Assembly: GCF_014649015.1 (NCBI RefSeq)
Contig: NZ_BMSF01000007.1
Coordinates: forward strand, 1-64,000
Reading direction: 5' to 3'
Source: Streptomyces narbonensis
GTDB lineage: Bacteria; Actinomycetota; Actinomycetes; Streptomycetales; Streptomycetaceae
DNA: 64,000 nucleotides
Shown here: piece by piece, positions 17,070 to 28,464 of the stretch
Position numbering within the stretch: position 1 is the first letter of the stretch
Layout: the number at the start of each line of letters is the position of its first letter
The notes under the pieces: generated by a model
What the model saw: the letters and a program-made list of their open reading frames with translations, nothing else
Told to the model about the DNA's origin: nothing
Database searches by the model: none
Made by a program: the position numbers and the translations under genes

Positions 17070-18473
17070 ATGGCTGCCCGTACGAAAACCGCCAAGGATC
17101 GGCCGTCCTACCGCTGCACCGAGTGCGGCTGGCAGACGGCCAAGTGGCTCGGCCGCTGCCCCGAATGCCAGGCCTGGGGGACGGTCGAGGAGTACGGCGC
17201 GCCCGCCGTCCGGACCACCGCGGCCGGCCGGGTCTCCACCGCCGCCCTCCCCATCGGACAGGTCGACGGCCGACAGGCGACCGCCCGCTCGACCGGCGTC
17301 GACGAGCTGGACCGGGTCCTCGGCGGGGGCCTGGTGCCCGGCGCCGTCGTGCTGCTCGCGGGCGAGCCCGGCGTCGGCAAGTCCACGCTCCTGCTCGACG
17401 TGGCGGCCAAGGCGGCGAGCGACGAGCACCGCACGCTGTACGTCACGGGCGAGGAGTCCGCGAGCCAGGTCCGGCTGCGCGCCGACCGGATCGGCGCGCT
17501 CAGCGACCATCTGTATCTGGCGGCCGAAACCGATCTGTCGGCTGTCCTGGGCCACCTCGACGCCGTGAAGCCCTCCCTGCTGATCATGGACTCGGTGCAG
17601 ACCGTCGCCTCCCCCGAGATCGACGGCGCCCCCGGCGGCATGGCGCAGGTCCGCGAGGTCGCCGGAGCCCTCATCCGGGCCTCCAAGGAGCGGGGCATGT
17701 CCACGCTCCTCGTCGGCCACGTCACCAAGGACGGCGCCATCGCCGGGCCCCGGCTCCTGGAGCACCTGGTCGACGTCGTCCTGAGCTTCGAGGGCGACCG
17801 GCACGCGCGCCTGCGTCTGGTCCGGGGCGTGAAGAACCGGTACGGGGCGACGGACGAGGTCGGCTGCTTCGAGCTGCACGACGAGGGCATCACGGGCCTG
17901 GCCGACCCGTCCGGGCTCTTCCTGACCCGGCGTGACGTGGCCGTGCCGGGCACCTGTCTGACAGTGACCCTGGAGGGCCGCCGCCCGCTCGTCGCCGAGG
18001 TCCAGTCGCTGACGGTGGACTCCCAGATCCCCTCCCCGCGCCGGACCGTCTCCGGTCTGGAGACCTCCCGCGTCTCGATGATGCTGGCGGTCCTGGAGCA
18101 GCGGGGCCGGATCAGCGCGCTGGGCAAGCGCGACATCTACAGCGCGACCGTGGGCGGCGTGAAGCTCTCCGAGCCCGCCGCCGACCTGGCCATCGCGCTC
18201 GCCCTCGCCTCCGCCGCGAGCGACACCCCGCTGCCGAAGAACCTGGTCGCGATCGGCGAGGTCGGGCTCGCGGGCGAGGTCCGCCGGGTGACGGGCGTCC
18301 AGCGCCGCCTGGCCGAGGCACACCGGCTGGGCTTCACGCACGCGCTGGTCCCGCCGGACCCGGGCAAGGTGCCGGCCGGCATGAAGGTGACAGAGGTCGC
18401 GGACATGGGCGACGCCCTGCGCGTCCTCCCCCGCACCCGCCGCGCGCCGCGCTCGGAGACCGCGGAGGGGTAG
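17070..18473 (+). CDS. radA: DNA repair protein RadA
   Basis: 467 residues. The N-terminal C4 zinc finger is YRCTECGWQTAKWLGRCPEC. The RecA-like core has Walker A GEPGVGKST near 101-109 and the RadA-specific motif KNRYG (usual KNRFG). A Lon-like domain fills the C-terminus (LPKNLVAIGEVGLAGEVRRV). RadA drives branch migration of recombination intermediates. Start is the ATG at 17070 (AARTKTAKDR); the frame is open far upstream but runs antisense to the sigma-like gene. disA follows on the same strand after 315 bases, a neighbour pairing long known in Gram-positives. Confidence 0.95.
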   Translation: MAARTKTAKDRPSYRCTECGWQTAKWLGRCPECQAWGTVEEYGAPAVRTTAAGRVSTAALPIGQVDGRQATARSTGVDELDRVLGGGLVPGAVVLLAGEPGVGKSTLLLDVAAKAASDEHRTLYVTGEESASQVRLRADRIGALSDHLYLAAETDLSAVLGHLDAVKPSLLIMDSVQTVASPEIDGAPGGMAQVREVAGALIRASKERGMSTLLVGHVTKDGAIAGPRLLEHLVDVVLSFEGDRHARLRLVRGVKNRYGATDEVGCFELHDEGITGLADPSGLFLTRRDVAVPGTCLTVTLEGRRPLVAEVQSLTVDSQIPSPRRTVSGLETSRVSMMLAVLEQRGRISALGKRDIYSATVGGVKLSEPAADLAIALALASAASDTPLPKNLVAIGEVGLAGEVRRVTGVQRRLAEAHRLGFTHALVPPDPGKVPAGMKVTEVADMGDALRVLPRTRRAPRSETAEG

Positions 18474-18788
18474 CCGGGCCGCAGGGAGCGCATGGCCGGC
18501 CGCACACGGAGGGCATCGCGGCCGTACGGAGGGAGAGCCCCGGCCGTACGGAGCGTGTGGCCCGGCCGCGCGAAGGGCGTGCGCGGGGCGCGTGGAAAGG
18601 TTCCGGAGGGCGTATGGAAGCGTCGGGGGTTGGTAGACGAGGCGGCTTCGAGGGTAGGCGAGGGGGCACGAGCGGGCGCCCTCGCGCCCTCCCGCCGCAC
18701 CCTTGAGCGGCGCGAGGCGGAGGGCGGCGGGGTGGTGTCGCTAGACTTTGCCCTGGTCTCGCCCATCCGTACGAGCCGGAGGAGTGCA
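18474..18788. other. radA-disA intergenic region with degenerate repeats
   Basis: No gene is supported in these 315 bases. The first 90 contain a loose repeat of CGGCCGTACGGAG (two clear copies near 18518 and 18541) directly after the radA stop. The rest is GC-rich with an inverted-repeat pair GGGCGCCCTCGCGCCC around 18675. The disA ribosome site GGAGGAG lies at its end. Confidence 0.55.
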
Positions 18789-19913
18789 GTGGCAGCGAAG
18801 GACGGGGCAGCAGCTCCCGGGAAGTCCGGCGCGAGCTCCGGCAACGAAGCGCTGATGCGCGCCGCCCTGAGCGCCGTCGCGCCGGGTACCGCGCTGCGTG
18901 ACGGCCTGGAGCGGATCCTCCGGGGCAACACGGGCGGTCTCATCGTGCTGGGCCTGGACAAGACGGTCGACGCGATGGCCACCGGCGGCTTCGTGCTGGA
19001 CGTCGAGTTCGCCGCGACGCGCCTGCGCGAGCTGTGCAAGCTCGACGGCGCGCTCGTCCTCGACAAGGACATCACCAAGATCCACCGCGCCGGTGTGCAG
19101 CTGGTCCCGGACGCCTCCATCCCCACCGAGGAGACCGGCACCCGCCACCGCACCGCGGACCGGGTCTCCAAGCAGTGCAACTTCCCGGTCGTCTCCGTCT
19201 CGCAGTCGATGCGTCTGATCGCGCTGTACGTGAACGGTGAGCGCCGGGTCCTGGAGGAGTCGGCCGCGATCCTCTCCCGCGCCAACCAGGCTCTCGCGAC
19301 CCTGGAGCGGTACAAGCTCCGGCTCGACGAGGTGGCCGGCACGCTCTCCGCGCTGGAGATCGAGGACCTGGTCACGGTCCGGGACGTCACGGCCGTCGCC
19401 CAGCGCCTGGAGATGGTGCGCCGGATCGCCACCGAGATCGCCGAGTACGTGGTCGAGCTCGGCACCGACGGACGGCTCCTGTCGCTCCAGCTCGACGAGC
19501 TGATCGCGGGCGTGGAGCCGGAGCGCGAGCTGGTCGTCCGGGACTACGTGCCCGAGCCCACGGCCAAGCGCTCGCGGACGGTCGCCGAGGCGCTCACCGA
19601 GCTGGACGCCCTCAGCCACACCGAGCTGCTCGAACTTCCCGTCGTGGCGAGGGCCCTGGGCTACAGCGGTTCACCCGAGACCCTCGACTCGGCCGTCTCC
19701 CCGCGCGGCTACCGGCTCCTCGCGAAGGTGCCGCGGCTGCCGGGCGCGATCATCGAGCGGCTCGTGGAGCACTTCGGCGGGCTGCAGAAGCTCCTCGCGG
19801 CGAGCGTCGACGACCTCCAGACCGTGGACGGCGTCGGCGAGGCCCGCGCCCGCAGCGTCCGCGAGGGCCTCTCGCGGCTGGCGGAGTCCTCGATCCTGGA
19901 GCGGTACGTCTAG
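18789..19913 (+). CDS. disA: DNA integrity scanning diadenylate cyclase
   Basis: 374 residues, the family length. The DAC domain (about 20-150) keeps the active-site signatures LDGALVLD (DGA) and [10 protein letters not shown] (RHR), so it should make c-di-AMP from two ATP. A helical linker spans about 160-290, and the C-terminal HhH domain has [20 protein letters not shown] split by conserved Gly-Val-Gly text ([16 protein letters not shown]). GTG start with GGAGGAG five bases upstream. In Streptomyces c-di-AMP controls osmotic balance, growth and sporulation. Neighbouring radA is known to modulate DisA in other bacteria. Confidence 0.96.
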   Translation: MAAKDGAAAPGKSGASSGNEALMRAALSAVAPGTALRDGLERILRGNTGGLIVLGLDKTVDAMATGGFVLDVEFAATRLRELCKLDGALVLDKDITKIHRAGVQLVPDASIPTEETGTRHRTADRVSKQCNFPVVSVSQSMRLIALYVNGERRVLEESAAILSRANQALATLERYKLRLDEVAGTLSALEIEDLVTVRDVTAVAQRLEMVRRIATEIAEYVVELGTDGRLLSLQLDELIAGVEPERELVVRDYVPEPTAKRSRTVAEALTELDALSHTELLELPVVARALGYSGSPETLDSAVSPRGYRLLAKVPRLPGAIIERLVEHFGGLQKLLAASVDDLQTVDGVGEARARSVREGLSRLAESSILERYV

Positions 19914-19989
19914 CAGGCAGGAACGGATCGCCCGCGCCGGGCCCAGTGGCGGCCCCCGTGGCGGCCGACGACGTGGTTCCTTTGCGACC

Positions 19990-20104
19990 CGCGCCCTGGT
20001 CCCTTGGCGGCCCGCGCCCTGGTCCCTTGGCGGCCCGCGCCGTGGACCCGTGGCAGCCCGCGCCCTGGTCCCTTGGCGGTCCGCGCTCTGGACCCGAGTG
20101 GTGG
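19990..20104. repeat. 23-bp tandem repeat after disA, 5 copies
   Basis: Copies start at 19990, 20013, 20036, 20059 and 20082. The unit is CGCGCCCTGGTCCCTTGGCG plus three bases. An eroded earlier copy may begin near 19967. The array begins about 75 bases after the disA stop and ends at a terminator hairpin. It has no open frame of its own. Confidence 0.9.
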
Positions 20105-20125
20105 CCCGGCCCATGAGGCCGGGCC
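20103..20125. terminator. Terminator between disA and convergent gene
   Basis: GGCCCGGCC, loop CATGA, GGCCGGGCC: a perfect 9-bp GC stem placed between two convergent genes, right after the 23-bp repeats. No T-run. Confidence 0.7.
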
Positions 20126-20140
20126 GTCGCCGTCTTCGGC

Positions 20141-21043
20141 TCAGTCCTTGGCCAGGGTGAACGAGGCCGGGGCCACCTTCGCGCCCGCCAGCGTCGCCTC
20201 CACCAGGTAGGTCCCGGGGCCGGCCTGGCCCGCCGGGGCCGTGGCGCACTTCGGCGCGCTGCGCCCGCGGTCCCACTCCACGGTGTGGGTGACCGTCGTC
20301 TGCGCCGGGACGCTCAGCAGGAGCGGATTGCCCGGGCGCGGGCAGTCGTCGGAGGCCCAGACCGCGTCGGCCTGCTTGTCGCTGATGGTCAGGACCGCGC
20401 TGCGCGGCCCGAAGTCGGCCTTGCAGGCGGTGTCCGAGGTGTTCCTGACGACCAGGTGGAAGCGGGGCTTCTCGCCCGCCTCGTAGGAGACCTTGGCGCT
20501 GCGCAGGCTCAACTGCAGCGCTCCGGAGGGGCAGTTCGGGAGCGGAGAATCGGCCGGAACCTGCTGTCCCGCGCCGGTGCCCGCGCCTCCGTCGCCGCCC
20601 GCGCCGTCGGTGTCGCCGTTCTTCCCGGTGCCGCCGGCGCCGGAGTCCGTACCGGCGCCGGCGCCCTCGCCGGAGCCCGAGCCCGCGTCCGTACCGGATC
20701 CGGCGGAGCCGCCGTCACCGCTGCCGCCGTCACCGCTGCCGCCATCACCGCTGCCGCCATCACCCGACGTGTCGCCGGAGCCGCCGGAGTCGCCCGACTC
20801 GTCGCGGCCGCCGGGCTGTTGGCTGATCGCCGGGCCGGTGCCGGAAGGGCCGGGAGTGATCGAAGGGGGTGTGGGCGACGAGCCGTTGGCGGCGTCGTTC
20901 GTCTTCTTCCCACCGCCGTCACCCGAGGTGAGGGCCCACACGGCGAGCAGGGCGAGAACCGCCACCAGGCACACGGCCACCGCCCTCCGTCGCCAGTAGA
21001 TGGTGGAGGGAAGCGGCCCGACCGGATTGCGCAAAGATCCCAC
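20141..21043 (-). CDS. Membrane-anchored protein with Gly/Ser/Asp repeat linker
   Basis: 300 residues from a GTG (VGSLRNPVGPLPST). One membrane helix lies at about 20-40 (AVAVCLVAVLALLAVWAL). A long flexible linker follows with in-register repeats GDGGS, encoded by identical 15-base units near 20710-20760. The external C-terminal domain (about 175-300) looks Ig-like or BsuPI-like (EAGEKPRFHLVVRNTSD, TACKADFGP) with four cysteines. I cannot name a function; the design is of a surface-displayed domain on a stalk. Convergent with disA and divergent from the PAP2 gene. Confidence 0.8.
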   Translation of the reverse strand: MGSLRNPVGPLPSTIYWRRRAVAVCLVAVLALLAVWALTSGDGGGKKTNDAANGSSPTPPSITPGPSGTGPAISQQPGGRDESGDSGGSGDTSGDGGSGDGGSGDGGSGDGGSAGSGTDAGSGSGEGAGAGTDSGAGGTGKNGDTDGAGGDGGAGTGAGQQVPADSPLPNCPSGALQLSLRSAKVSYEAGEKPRFHLVVRNTSDTACKADFGPRSAVLTISDKQADAVWASDDCPRPGNPLLLSVPAQTTVTHTVEWDRGRSAPKCATAPAGQAGPGTYLVEATLAGAKVAPASFTLAKD

Positions 21044-21268
21044 GACCCGAACCTTACGAGAGATCCGGCCCAACTCCCGCCCCACCCGCCGCCCGAGACA
21101 TCAAGTTTTGCCGATGATCACATCCTTCGGCGTCGGGAACTTTTCCCGAACGGGCTTGCAGCAGCCCGGAATCACGGGGATCCGGCTCGCCCCCCCACTT
21201 TCGTCGGGGGTCTCTCTGGCCGTTGGCCCGGGGCGGCGAGCTCCGAATTCCGGTTAGCGTCATCCACC

Positions 21269-21970
21269 ATGGACTCCCTCCTCGACCTCTCCGATCGGCT
21301 CTACCTCGACGTCGCCGACTTCGCCCACTCCACCCCGCACTGGTTCCAGTGGCTCGCGGAGGTGTGGACCGAGGCGGGACTGCTGCTCTTCGGCGTGCTG
21401 TTCCTGGCCGGCTGGTGGCGCTCCCGTGACGGATCGAGCCGGCTGATGGCGCTCGCGCTGCTCGCCCCGCTCGCCACCGCCTTCGGATACGTGGTGAGCG
21501 AGGGGCTGAAGTCGCTGATCGACGAGGAGCGGCCCTGCCGGGCGGTGCTCGGGGCGCCCGCCGCTCTCGTGGAGTGCCCGCCCTACGGCGACTGGTCCTT
21601 CCCGAGCAACCACTCGGCCATCGCGGGCGCCGCGGCGATCGCGCTCGCGCTGTCCTGGCGCGGGATGGTCTGGCTGACCGTGCCGATGGCGCTGCTCATG
21701 GCCTTCTCCCGGGTCTTCGTCGGCGTGCACTACCCGCACGACGTGACCGCCGGCGTACTGCTCGGAGCCCTGGTCGCCTTCCTCGTCATGCGGGCGGCGG
21801 AGCGACCGGTGCGGTCGCTGGTGGAGACGGCCAGGTCGAGCCGGAGCTCGGCCGTCGTGTGGTGCGCGGGGCGCGGACCCCGGGCGCACGCCGCTCCGCA
21901 CGCCTCTTCGCACGCGCACGCCTCCCCTCACGCCGACCGGCCCGAGCGCGCGCGCCACGGCTCGCGCTGA
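21269..21970 (+). CDS. PAP2 family phosphatase
   Basis: 233 residues with five or six membrane segments. The three acid-phosphatase motifs are visible: KSLIDEERPC (KX6RP), FPSNHSAI (PSxH variant with Asn for Gly) and SRVFVGVHYPHD (SRX5HX3D). Such enzymes remove phosphate from lipid or undecaprenyl diphosphates at the membrane. The C-terminal 35 residues are His/Ala-rich (HAAPHASSHAHASPHA), which is unusual and could bind metal. Start is the ATG 21269 (MDSLLDLSD). It precedes mutY by 33 bases on the same strand. Confidence 0.88.
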   Translation: MDSLLDLSDRLYLDVADFAHSTPHWFQWLAEVWTEAGLLLFGVLFLAGWWRSRDGSSRLMALALLAPLATAFGYVVSEGLKSLIDEERPCRAVLGAPAALVECPPYGDWSFPSNHSAIAGAAAIALALSWRGMVWLTVPMALLMAFSRVFVGVHYPHDVTAGVLLGALVAFLVMRAAERPVRSLVETARSSRSSAVVWCAGRGPRAHAAPHASSHAHASPHADRPERARHGSR

Positions 21971-22003
21971 TCCCGTCGCGGACGTGCCAGGATCGGAGGT
22001 GCC

Positions 22004-22930
22004 ATGACTTCCATCGACACTCCCCCCGGCCCCTCGGCCCCCGTGGCCCCCTCCCTCCCCCCGGAGCTGCACGGGCCCGTCCTCGCCTGGTTCGACCGGC
22101 ACGCCCGCGACCTGCCCTGGCGCCGCCCCGAGGCCGGCGCCTGGGGGGTGATGGTCAGCGAGTTCATGCTCCAGCAGACCCCCGTCGTCCGGGTCCTTCC
22201 GGTGTACGAGCAGTGGCTCGCGCGCTGGCCCCGCCCGGCCGACCTCGCCGCCGAGGCCCCCGGCGAGGCCGTCCGCGCCTGGGGCAGGCTCGGCTATCCG
22301 CGCCGGGCCCTGCGCCTGCACGCGGCCGCCACGGCGATAACGGAACGGCACCGCGGCGACGTCCCCCGCGACCACGGGCAGCTGCTCGCGCTGCCCGGGA
22401 TCGGTGAGTACACGGCGGCCGCGGTGGCCTCCTTCGCGTACGGGCAGCGGCACGCGGTCCTGGACACGAATGTGCGCCGGGTCTTCGCGCGGGCGGCGAC
22501 CGGCGTCCAGTACCCGCCGAACGCGACCACGGCAGCCGAGCGCCGGCTCGCCCGGGCCCTGCTCCCGGACGACGAGGCGACGGCCTCCCGCTGGGCCGCG
22601 GCCTCGATGGAGCTCGGCGCGCTGGTCTGCACGGCGCGGAACGAGGACTGCGGGCGCTGCCCGATCGCCGAGCGCTGCGCGTGGCAGCTCGCGGGTAAGC
22701 CGGCGCACGACGGACCGCCGCGGCGCGGCCAGACGTACGCGGGCACGGACCGGCAGGTGCGGGGCCGGCTCCTCGCGGTACTGCGGGAGTCGACGGACCC
22801 GGTGGAGCAGGCGGCCCTGGACGCGGTCTGGGACGAGCCGATGCAGCGGACCAGGGCCCTGGACGGCCTGGTCTCGGACGGTCTCGTCGAGCCACTGGAG
22901 GGCGGGCTGTACCGGCTGCCGCTGTCCTGA
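22004..22930 (+). CDS. mutY: A/G-specific adenine glycosylase
   Basis: 308 residues. The helix-hairpin-helix is LLALPGIGEYTAAAVASFA with the catalytic Asp in AVLDTNVRRVF. The iron-sulfur loop CTARNEDCGRCPIAERC has the Cx6Cx2Cx5C spacing. MutY removes adenine paired with 8-oxoguanine. The protein is shorter than the E. coli enzyme: its last about 75 residues (RLLAVLRESTDPVEQAALD) look like a winged-helix-like tail rather than a full NUDIX-type recognition domain, a form common in actinobacteria. Degenerate GAGGCGGCC repeats follow the stop. Confidence 0.93.
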   Translation: MTSIDTPPGPSAPVAPSLPPELHGPVLAWFDRHARDLPWRRPEAGAWGVMVSEFMLQQTPVVRVLPVYEQWLARWPRPADLAAEAPGEAVRAWGRLGYPRRALRLHAAATAITERHRGDVPRDHGQLLALPGIGEYTAAAVASFAYGQRHAVLDTNVRRVFARAATGVQYPPNATTAAERRLARALLPDDEATASRWAAASMELGALVCTARNEDCGRCPIAERCAWQLAGKPAHDGPPRRGQTYAGTDRQVRGRLLAVLRESTDPVEQAALDAVWDEPMQRTRALDGLVSDGLVEPLEGGLYRLPLS

Positions 22931-23066
22931 GGCGGCCCCTCCCGAGGCGGCCATTGCCGAGGCGATCGCTCGCCCCACGCTGCCGCTCTCGCGAGACGGC
23001 CGCTCTCCCAGGGCGGCCACTCTCCCGGGGCGGCCGCCGCGAAACCCCCTCCGTATCCGCTGTTAC

Positions 23067-23090
23067 ACAACCGATGGGTAGCCGTGCGTC
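23067..23090 (+). promoter_or_regulatory. Candidate SigE-type promoter of sigE
   Basis: ACAACC at 23067-23072 and CGTC at 23087-23090, 14 bases apart, resemble the AAC/CGTC pattern of ECF promoters and lie about 80-120 bases upstream of sigE. S. coelicolor sigE is known to have its own promoter under CseBC control. The match is short, so this is tentative. Confidence 0.35.
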
Positions 23091-23186
23091 CACCGACGGC
23101 TGCCCCGCACAGCCCCGTGACACAGCCTCCGTAGCGTCGTCCACGACACGAGGAAATGGCTGGTCACGGGGATGGAGGCGGTTCGG

Positions 23187-23759
23187 ATGAGGCACGGAGA
23201 GGTGCTCGACTTCGAGGAGTACGTACGCACGCGGCAGGACGCGCTGCTGCGCAGCGCCCGTCGTCTCGTCCCCGACCCGGTCGACGCCCAGGACCTCCTC
23301 CAGACCGCGCTGGCCCGGACGTACGGCCGCTGGGACGGCATCGCCGACAAGTCCCTCGCCGACGCCTACCTGCGCCGGGTCATGATCAACACCCGGACCG
23401 AGTGGTGGCGCTCCCGCAAGCTCGAAGAGGTCCCCACCGAGCAGCTGCCGGACGCGAGCGTCGACGACCCGACCGAGCAGCACGCCGACCGGGCCCTCCT
23501 CATGGACATCCTGAAGGTGCTCGCGCCGAAGCAGCGCAGCGTCGTCGTCCTCCGTCACTGGGAGCAGATGAGCACCGAGGAGACGGCCTCCGCGCTCGGG
23601 ATGTCGACGGGTACGGTGAAGTCCACGCTCCACCGCGCGCTGGCCCGGCTCCGCCAGGAGCTGGAGAGCCGCGACCTCGACGCCCACGCTCTGGGCCGGA
23701 CCGGGGAGCGGGCGGACGTACGAGGTCATGAAGGGGGGCGGGGGCGGTGCGCGGCCTAG
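23187..23759 (+). CDS. sigE: ECF sigma factor SigE (cell-envelope stress)
   Basis: 190 residues from the second ATG; GGAGG lies 8 bases before it, while the upstream ATG at 23172 lacks a ribosome site. Region 2 contains VDAQDLLQTALARTYGRW, region 4 is LAPKQRSVVVLRHWEQMSTE followed by EETASALGMSTGTVKSTLHR. The sequence closely follows the SigE of S. coelicolor that I know, which directs cell-wall and envelope genes under lysozyme or glycopeptide stress. It is the first gene of a four-gene cluster with its lipoprotein regulator and two-component system. The cseA frame starts inside its last codons. Confidence 0.94.
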   Translation: MRHGEVLDFEEYVRTRQDALLRSARRLVPDPVDAQDLLQTALARTYGRWDGIADKSLADAYLRRVMINTRTEWWRSRKLEEVPTEQLPDASVDDPTEQHADRALLMDILKVLAPKQRSVVVLRHWEQMSTEETASALGMSTGTVKSTLHRALARLRQELESRDLDAHALGRTGERADVRGHEGGRGRCAA

Positions 23760-24514
23760 ACGCCGAAACCGACGACGGCAGAGCGGACGCCGGCGAAGAG
23801 CCCGGCGGCAGAGCACACGGCGGCGACGACCGGTACCGCACCGGGCGGCGCCGCCCTCGGCGTACCGTCAAGGCGGCGAGCGTCACGGCGGTGGCCGGGC
23901 TCGTCGCCGTCGGGCTGTCCGTCGCCGCCTGCTCCACCGGCGGCACGGGCTCCCGCGACGAGGGCGCGGCCCGCGTCGACGAGACCGCCGCGGCGGCTCC
24001 CAGCCCCTCCTCCCCCTCCGCGACCAGCGGGCCGCAGTCGGCCGAGCGGGTGGATCCGATCGCGCTGCTCAAGGACGACCCGAAGATCGGGGAGCGGCTC
24101 AAGGACGATCTGAAGCCCTGTGTCGCGGACGCCTACCCGGTCGACGCCTCCTACGGAAACCTCACGGGCAGCGCCGCCCCCGACGTCGTCGTCAACGTGA
24201 TGACCTGCGGTGATGCCGTCGGCATCGGCACGTACGTCTACCGGAAGCAGAGCGACCGGTACGAGAACGTCTTCATGGCGGAGGACGCGGCGGTCTACGG
24301 GACGATCGACCGGGGCGATCTGGTCGTCACCAAGCAGGTGTACGCGAAGGGCGATCCGGTCGCGTATCCCTCGGGCGAGGACGTGATCACGTACCGCTGG
24401 TCGGGGAACAAGTTCACCCAGCACGACTGGGTGCACAACGACTACAGCCGGGCCGTCGGGGACGGCGAGGCCGCGGCGGAGCCGGCGCCGAGCGAACCCT
24501 CCGACGCGAGCTGA
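23747..24514 (+). CDS. cseA: CseA-like lipoprotein, modulator of SigE system
   Basis: 255 residues from GTG, overlapping the sigE end by 13 bases. After a basic cytoplasmic stretch (RYRTGRRRPRR) comes a signal segment ending in the lipobox VAAC near residue 62, so a lipid-anchored extracytoplasmic protein. The mature part has a Pro/Ser linker, then a domain with DDPKIGERLKDDLKPC and paired Cys (KPCVADAYPVD, NVMTCGDAVG). In S. coelicolor CseA is a lipoprotein that damps sigE expression. The position between sigE and cseB supports the name. The N-terminus is longer than a usual lipoprotein signal, so a later start is possible. Confidence 0.85.
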   Translation: MRGLDAETDDGRADAGEEPGGRAHGGDDRYRTGRRRPRRTVKAASVTAVAGLVAVGLSVAACSTGGTGSRDEGAARVDETAAAAPSPSSPSATSGPQSAERVDPIALLKDDPKIGERLKDDLKPCVADAYPVDASYGNLTGSAAPDVVVNVMTCGDAVGIGTYVYRKQSDRYENVFMAEDAAVYGTIDRGDLVVTKQVYAKGDPVAYPSGEDVITYRWSGNKFTQHDWVHNDYSRAVGDGEAAAEPAPSEPSDAS

Positions 24515-24525
24515 CCGTCCTGGCC

Positions 24526-24610
24526 ACCATGGCACCACCCCCCGGTGGCACCACCCCCCGGTGGCACCACCCCCCCGGTGGCACCATCCCTGTCCCCCGT
24601 GGCACCACCT
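24526..24610. repeat. GGTGGCACCACC repeat between cseA and cseB
   Basis: TGGCACCA recurs at 24530, 24546, 24562, 24579 and 24600, so the period is 16, 16, 17 and 21. Between copies are C-runs. Each unit contains GGTG-G-CACC, a small dyad. The array lies between the cseA stop and the cseB start (24662) and is transcribed if the operon is read through. Confidence 0.88.
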
Positions 24611-24661
24611 CCCGCCCCACCCGCACCACGCAGCAGCACAGACCCCCGAAGGGCACGCACG

Positions 24662-25366
<705 letters not shown>

Positions 25367-25377
25367 AGGGCCAGAGG

Positions 25378-26715
25378 GTGTCATTCCGACCCGTGAAGCC
25401 GCTGGCCCTCCGTACCGGGGTCCGCTGGAAGATCGCCGTCGCCATCGCGGCGGTCGGCGCGCTCATCGCGATCACGCTGAGCGTCGTCGTGCACAACGCC
25501 GCCCGCATCTCGATGCTCGACAACGCGCGCGAGGTGCAGATGGAGCGGCTGCTCTTCGCCCAGCGGATGTACGAGACGTCGAAGCCGAAGGAGCCCCGCT
25601 TCGGCACGAAGATCAACGACCCGGCGCTGCCGGGCCAGCTCGACGAGCTGATGCGGGACCGGCGGCGCGGCACGTTCGTCCAGGAGCACCGGAACGGCGG
25701 GCCGCCCGACGTGTGGGCCGCCGTGCCGCTCGCCAACGGCGACGTCCTGTCGCTGCACATCCCCTTCGCCGACCGCAGCACGGCGATCATGAACGATCTG
25801 GACCGGGCGCTCGTCATCGGCTCGGTCTCGGTGGTGTTCGGCGGCTGCGCCCTCGGCGTGCTCATCGGCGGCCAGCTCTCGCGGCGACTGCGGAAGGCTG
25901 CCGCCGCGGCCGGGCGGGTCGCCCAGGGCAACACGGACGTACGGGTACGGGACGCGGTCGGCGGGGTCGTCCGGGACGAGACCGACGAGCTGGCCCGGGC
26001 GATCGACGCCCTGACCGACGCCCTGCACGAGCGGATCGAGGCCGAGCGCCGGGTCACCGCGGACATCGCCCACGAGCTGCGCACCCCGGTGACCGGACTG
26101 CTCACGGCGGCCGAGCTGCTGCCGCCTGGGCGGCCGACCGAGCTCGTACGGGACCGGGCGCAGGCGATGCGGACGCTGGTCGAGGACGTCCTGGAGGTGG
26201 CCCGGCTCGACAGCGCGTCGGAGCGGGCCGAGCTCCAGGAGCTCGCGCTCGGCGAGTTCGTGGAGCGACGGGTGCGGGCGCTCGACCCGGACGTGGTCGT
26301 CCGGGTCGTCCACGACTCCTGGGTGAACACCGACCCGCGCCGCCTGGAGCGCATCCTGGGCAATCTCCTCGCGAACGCCGCCAAGCACGGCAAGCCGCCG
26401 GTGGAGGTCACCGTCGAGGGCCGGGTCGTCCGGGTCCGCGACCACGGTCCGGGCTTCCCCGAGGCGCTCCTCAAGGAGGGCCCGAGCCGCTTCCGTACGG
26501 GGACGAGCGACCGCGCGGGCCAGGGCCACGGCCTGGGTCTGACCATCGCGGCCGGCCAGGCGCGGGTGCTCGGGGCCCGGCTGACCTTCCGGAACGTGGC
26601 GTCGGCGGCGGCCCCGGAGGGGGTGGGCGGCGCGATCGCGGTGCTGTGGCTGCCCGACCACGCGCCGACGAACACGGGCAGCTTCCCCATGCTGAGGCTG
26701 TCGGACACTCCCTAG
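25378..26715 (+). CDS. cseC: Sensor histidine kinase CseC
   Basis: 445 residues from GTG. Two membrane helices (about 18-38 and 142-163) flank an extracytoplasmic sensor of about 100 residues. A HAMP-like segment follows (GGQLSRRLRKAAAAAGRV), then the H-box DIAHELRTPVTG, N-box ERILGNLLANAAKHG, G1 VRDHGPGFPEA and G2 GQGHGLGLTIA. CseC senses cell-wall damage and phosphorylates CseB. The sequence order sigE-cseA-cseB-cseC is complete here and ends at a strong terminator. Confidence 0.95.
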   Translation: MSFRPVKPLALRTGVRWKIAVAIAAVGALIAITLSVVVHNAARISMLDNAREVQMERLLFAQRMYETSKPKEPRFGTKINDPALPGQLDELMRDRRRGTFVQEHRNGGPPDVWAAVPLANGDVLSLHIPFADRSTAIMNDLDRALVIGSVSVVFGGCALGVLIGGQLSRRLRKAAAAAGRVAQGNTDVRVRDAVGGVVRDETDELARAIDALTDALHERIEAERRVTADIAHELRTPVTGLLTAAELLPPGRPTELVRDRAQAMRTLVEDVLEVARLDSASERAELQELALGEFVERRVRALDPDVVVRVVHDSWVNTDPRRLERILGNLLANAAKHGKPPVEVTVEGRVVRVRDHGPGFPEALLKEGPSRFRTGTSDRAGQGHGLGLTIAAGQARVLGARLTFRNVASAAAPEGVGGAIAVLWLPDHAPTNTGSFPMLRLSDTP

Positions 26716-26745
26716 CGTGTGCCTTGCCCGGGATCAGGGGCCGGG

Positions 26746-26792
26746 TACGACGGTGGGGCCGGATCCCTTTCGGGACCGGCCCCACCGTCGTA
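26746..26792. terminator. Bidirectional terminator after cseC
   Basis: A 47-base hairpin: arm TACGACGGTGGGGCCGG (26746-26762) and its exact complement ending at 26792, with a 13-base top that can pair further. It separates cseC from the convergent MFS gene. Confidence 0.85.
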
Positions 26793-26824
26793 TCGGCCCC
26801 CGAGGTCGTACAGGGAGCTCCGGC

Positions 26825-28417
<1,593 letters not shown>

Positions 28418-28419
28418 TT

Positions 28420-28437
28420 ACTTGCCGCCCGGCTAGT
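28420..28437. promoter_or_regulatory. TetR-type operator 1 (exporter side)
   Basis: ACTTGCCGCCCGGCTAGT: imperfect 18-bp dyad with ACTTG and CTAGT ends, 12 bases upstream of the MFS start. It matches the second site at 14 of 18 positions. Confidence 0.6.
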
Positions 28438-28464
28438 TACTACACTGGGGACGGTAGGCCCGTA

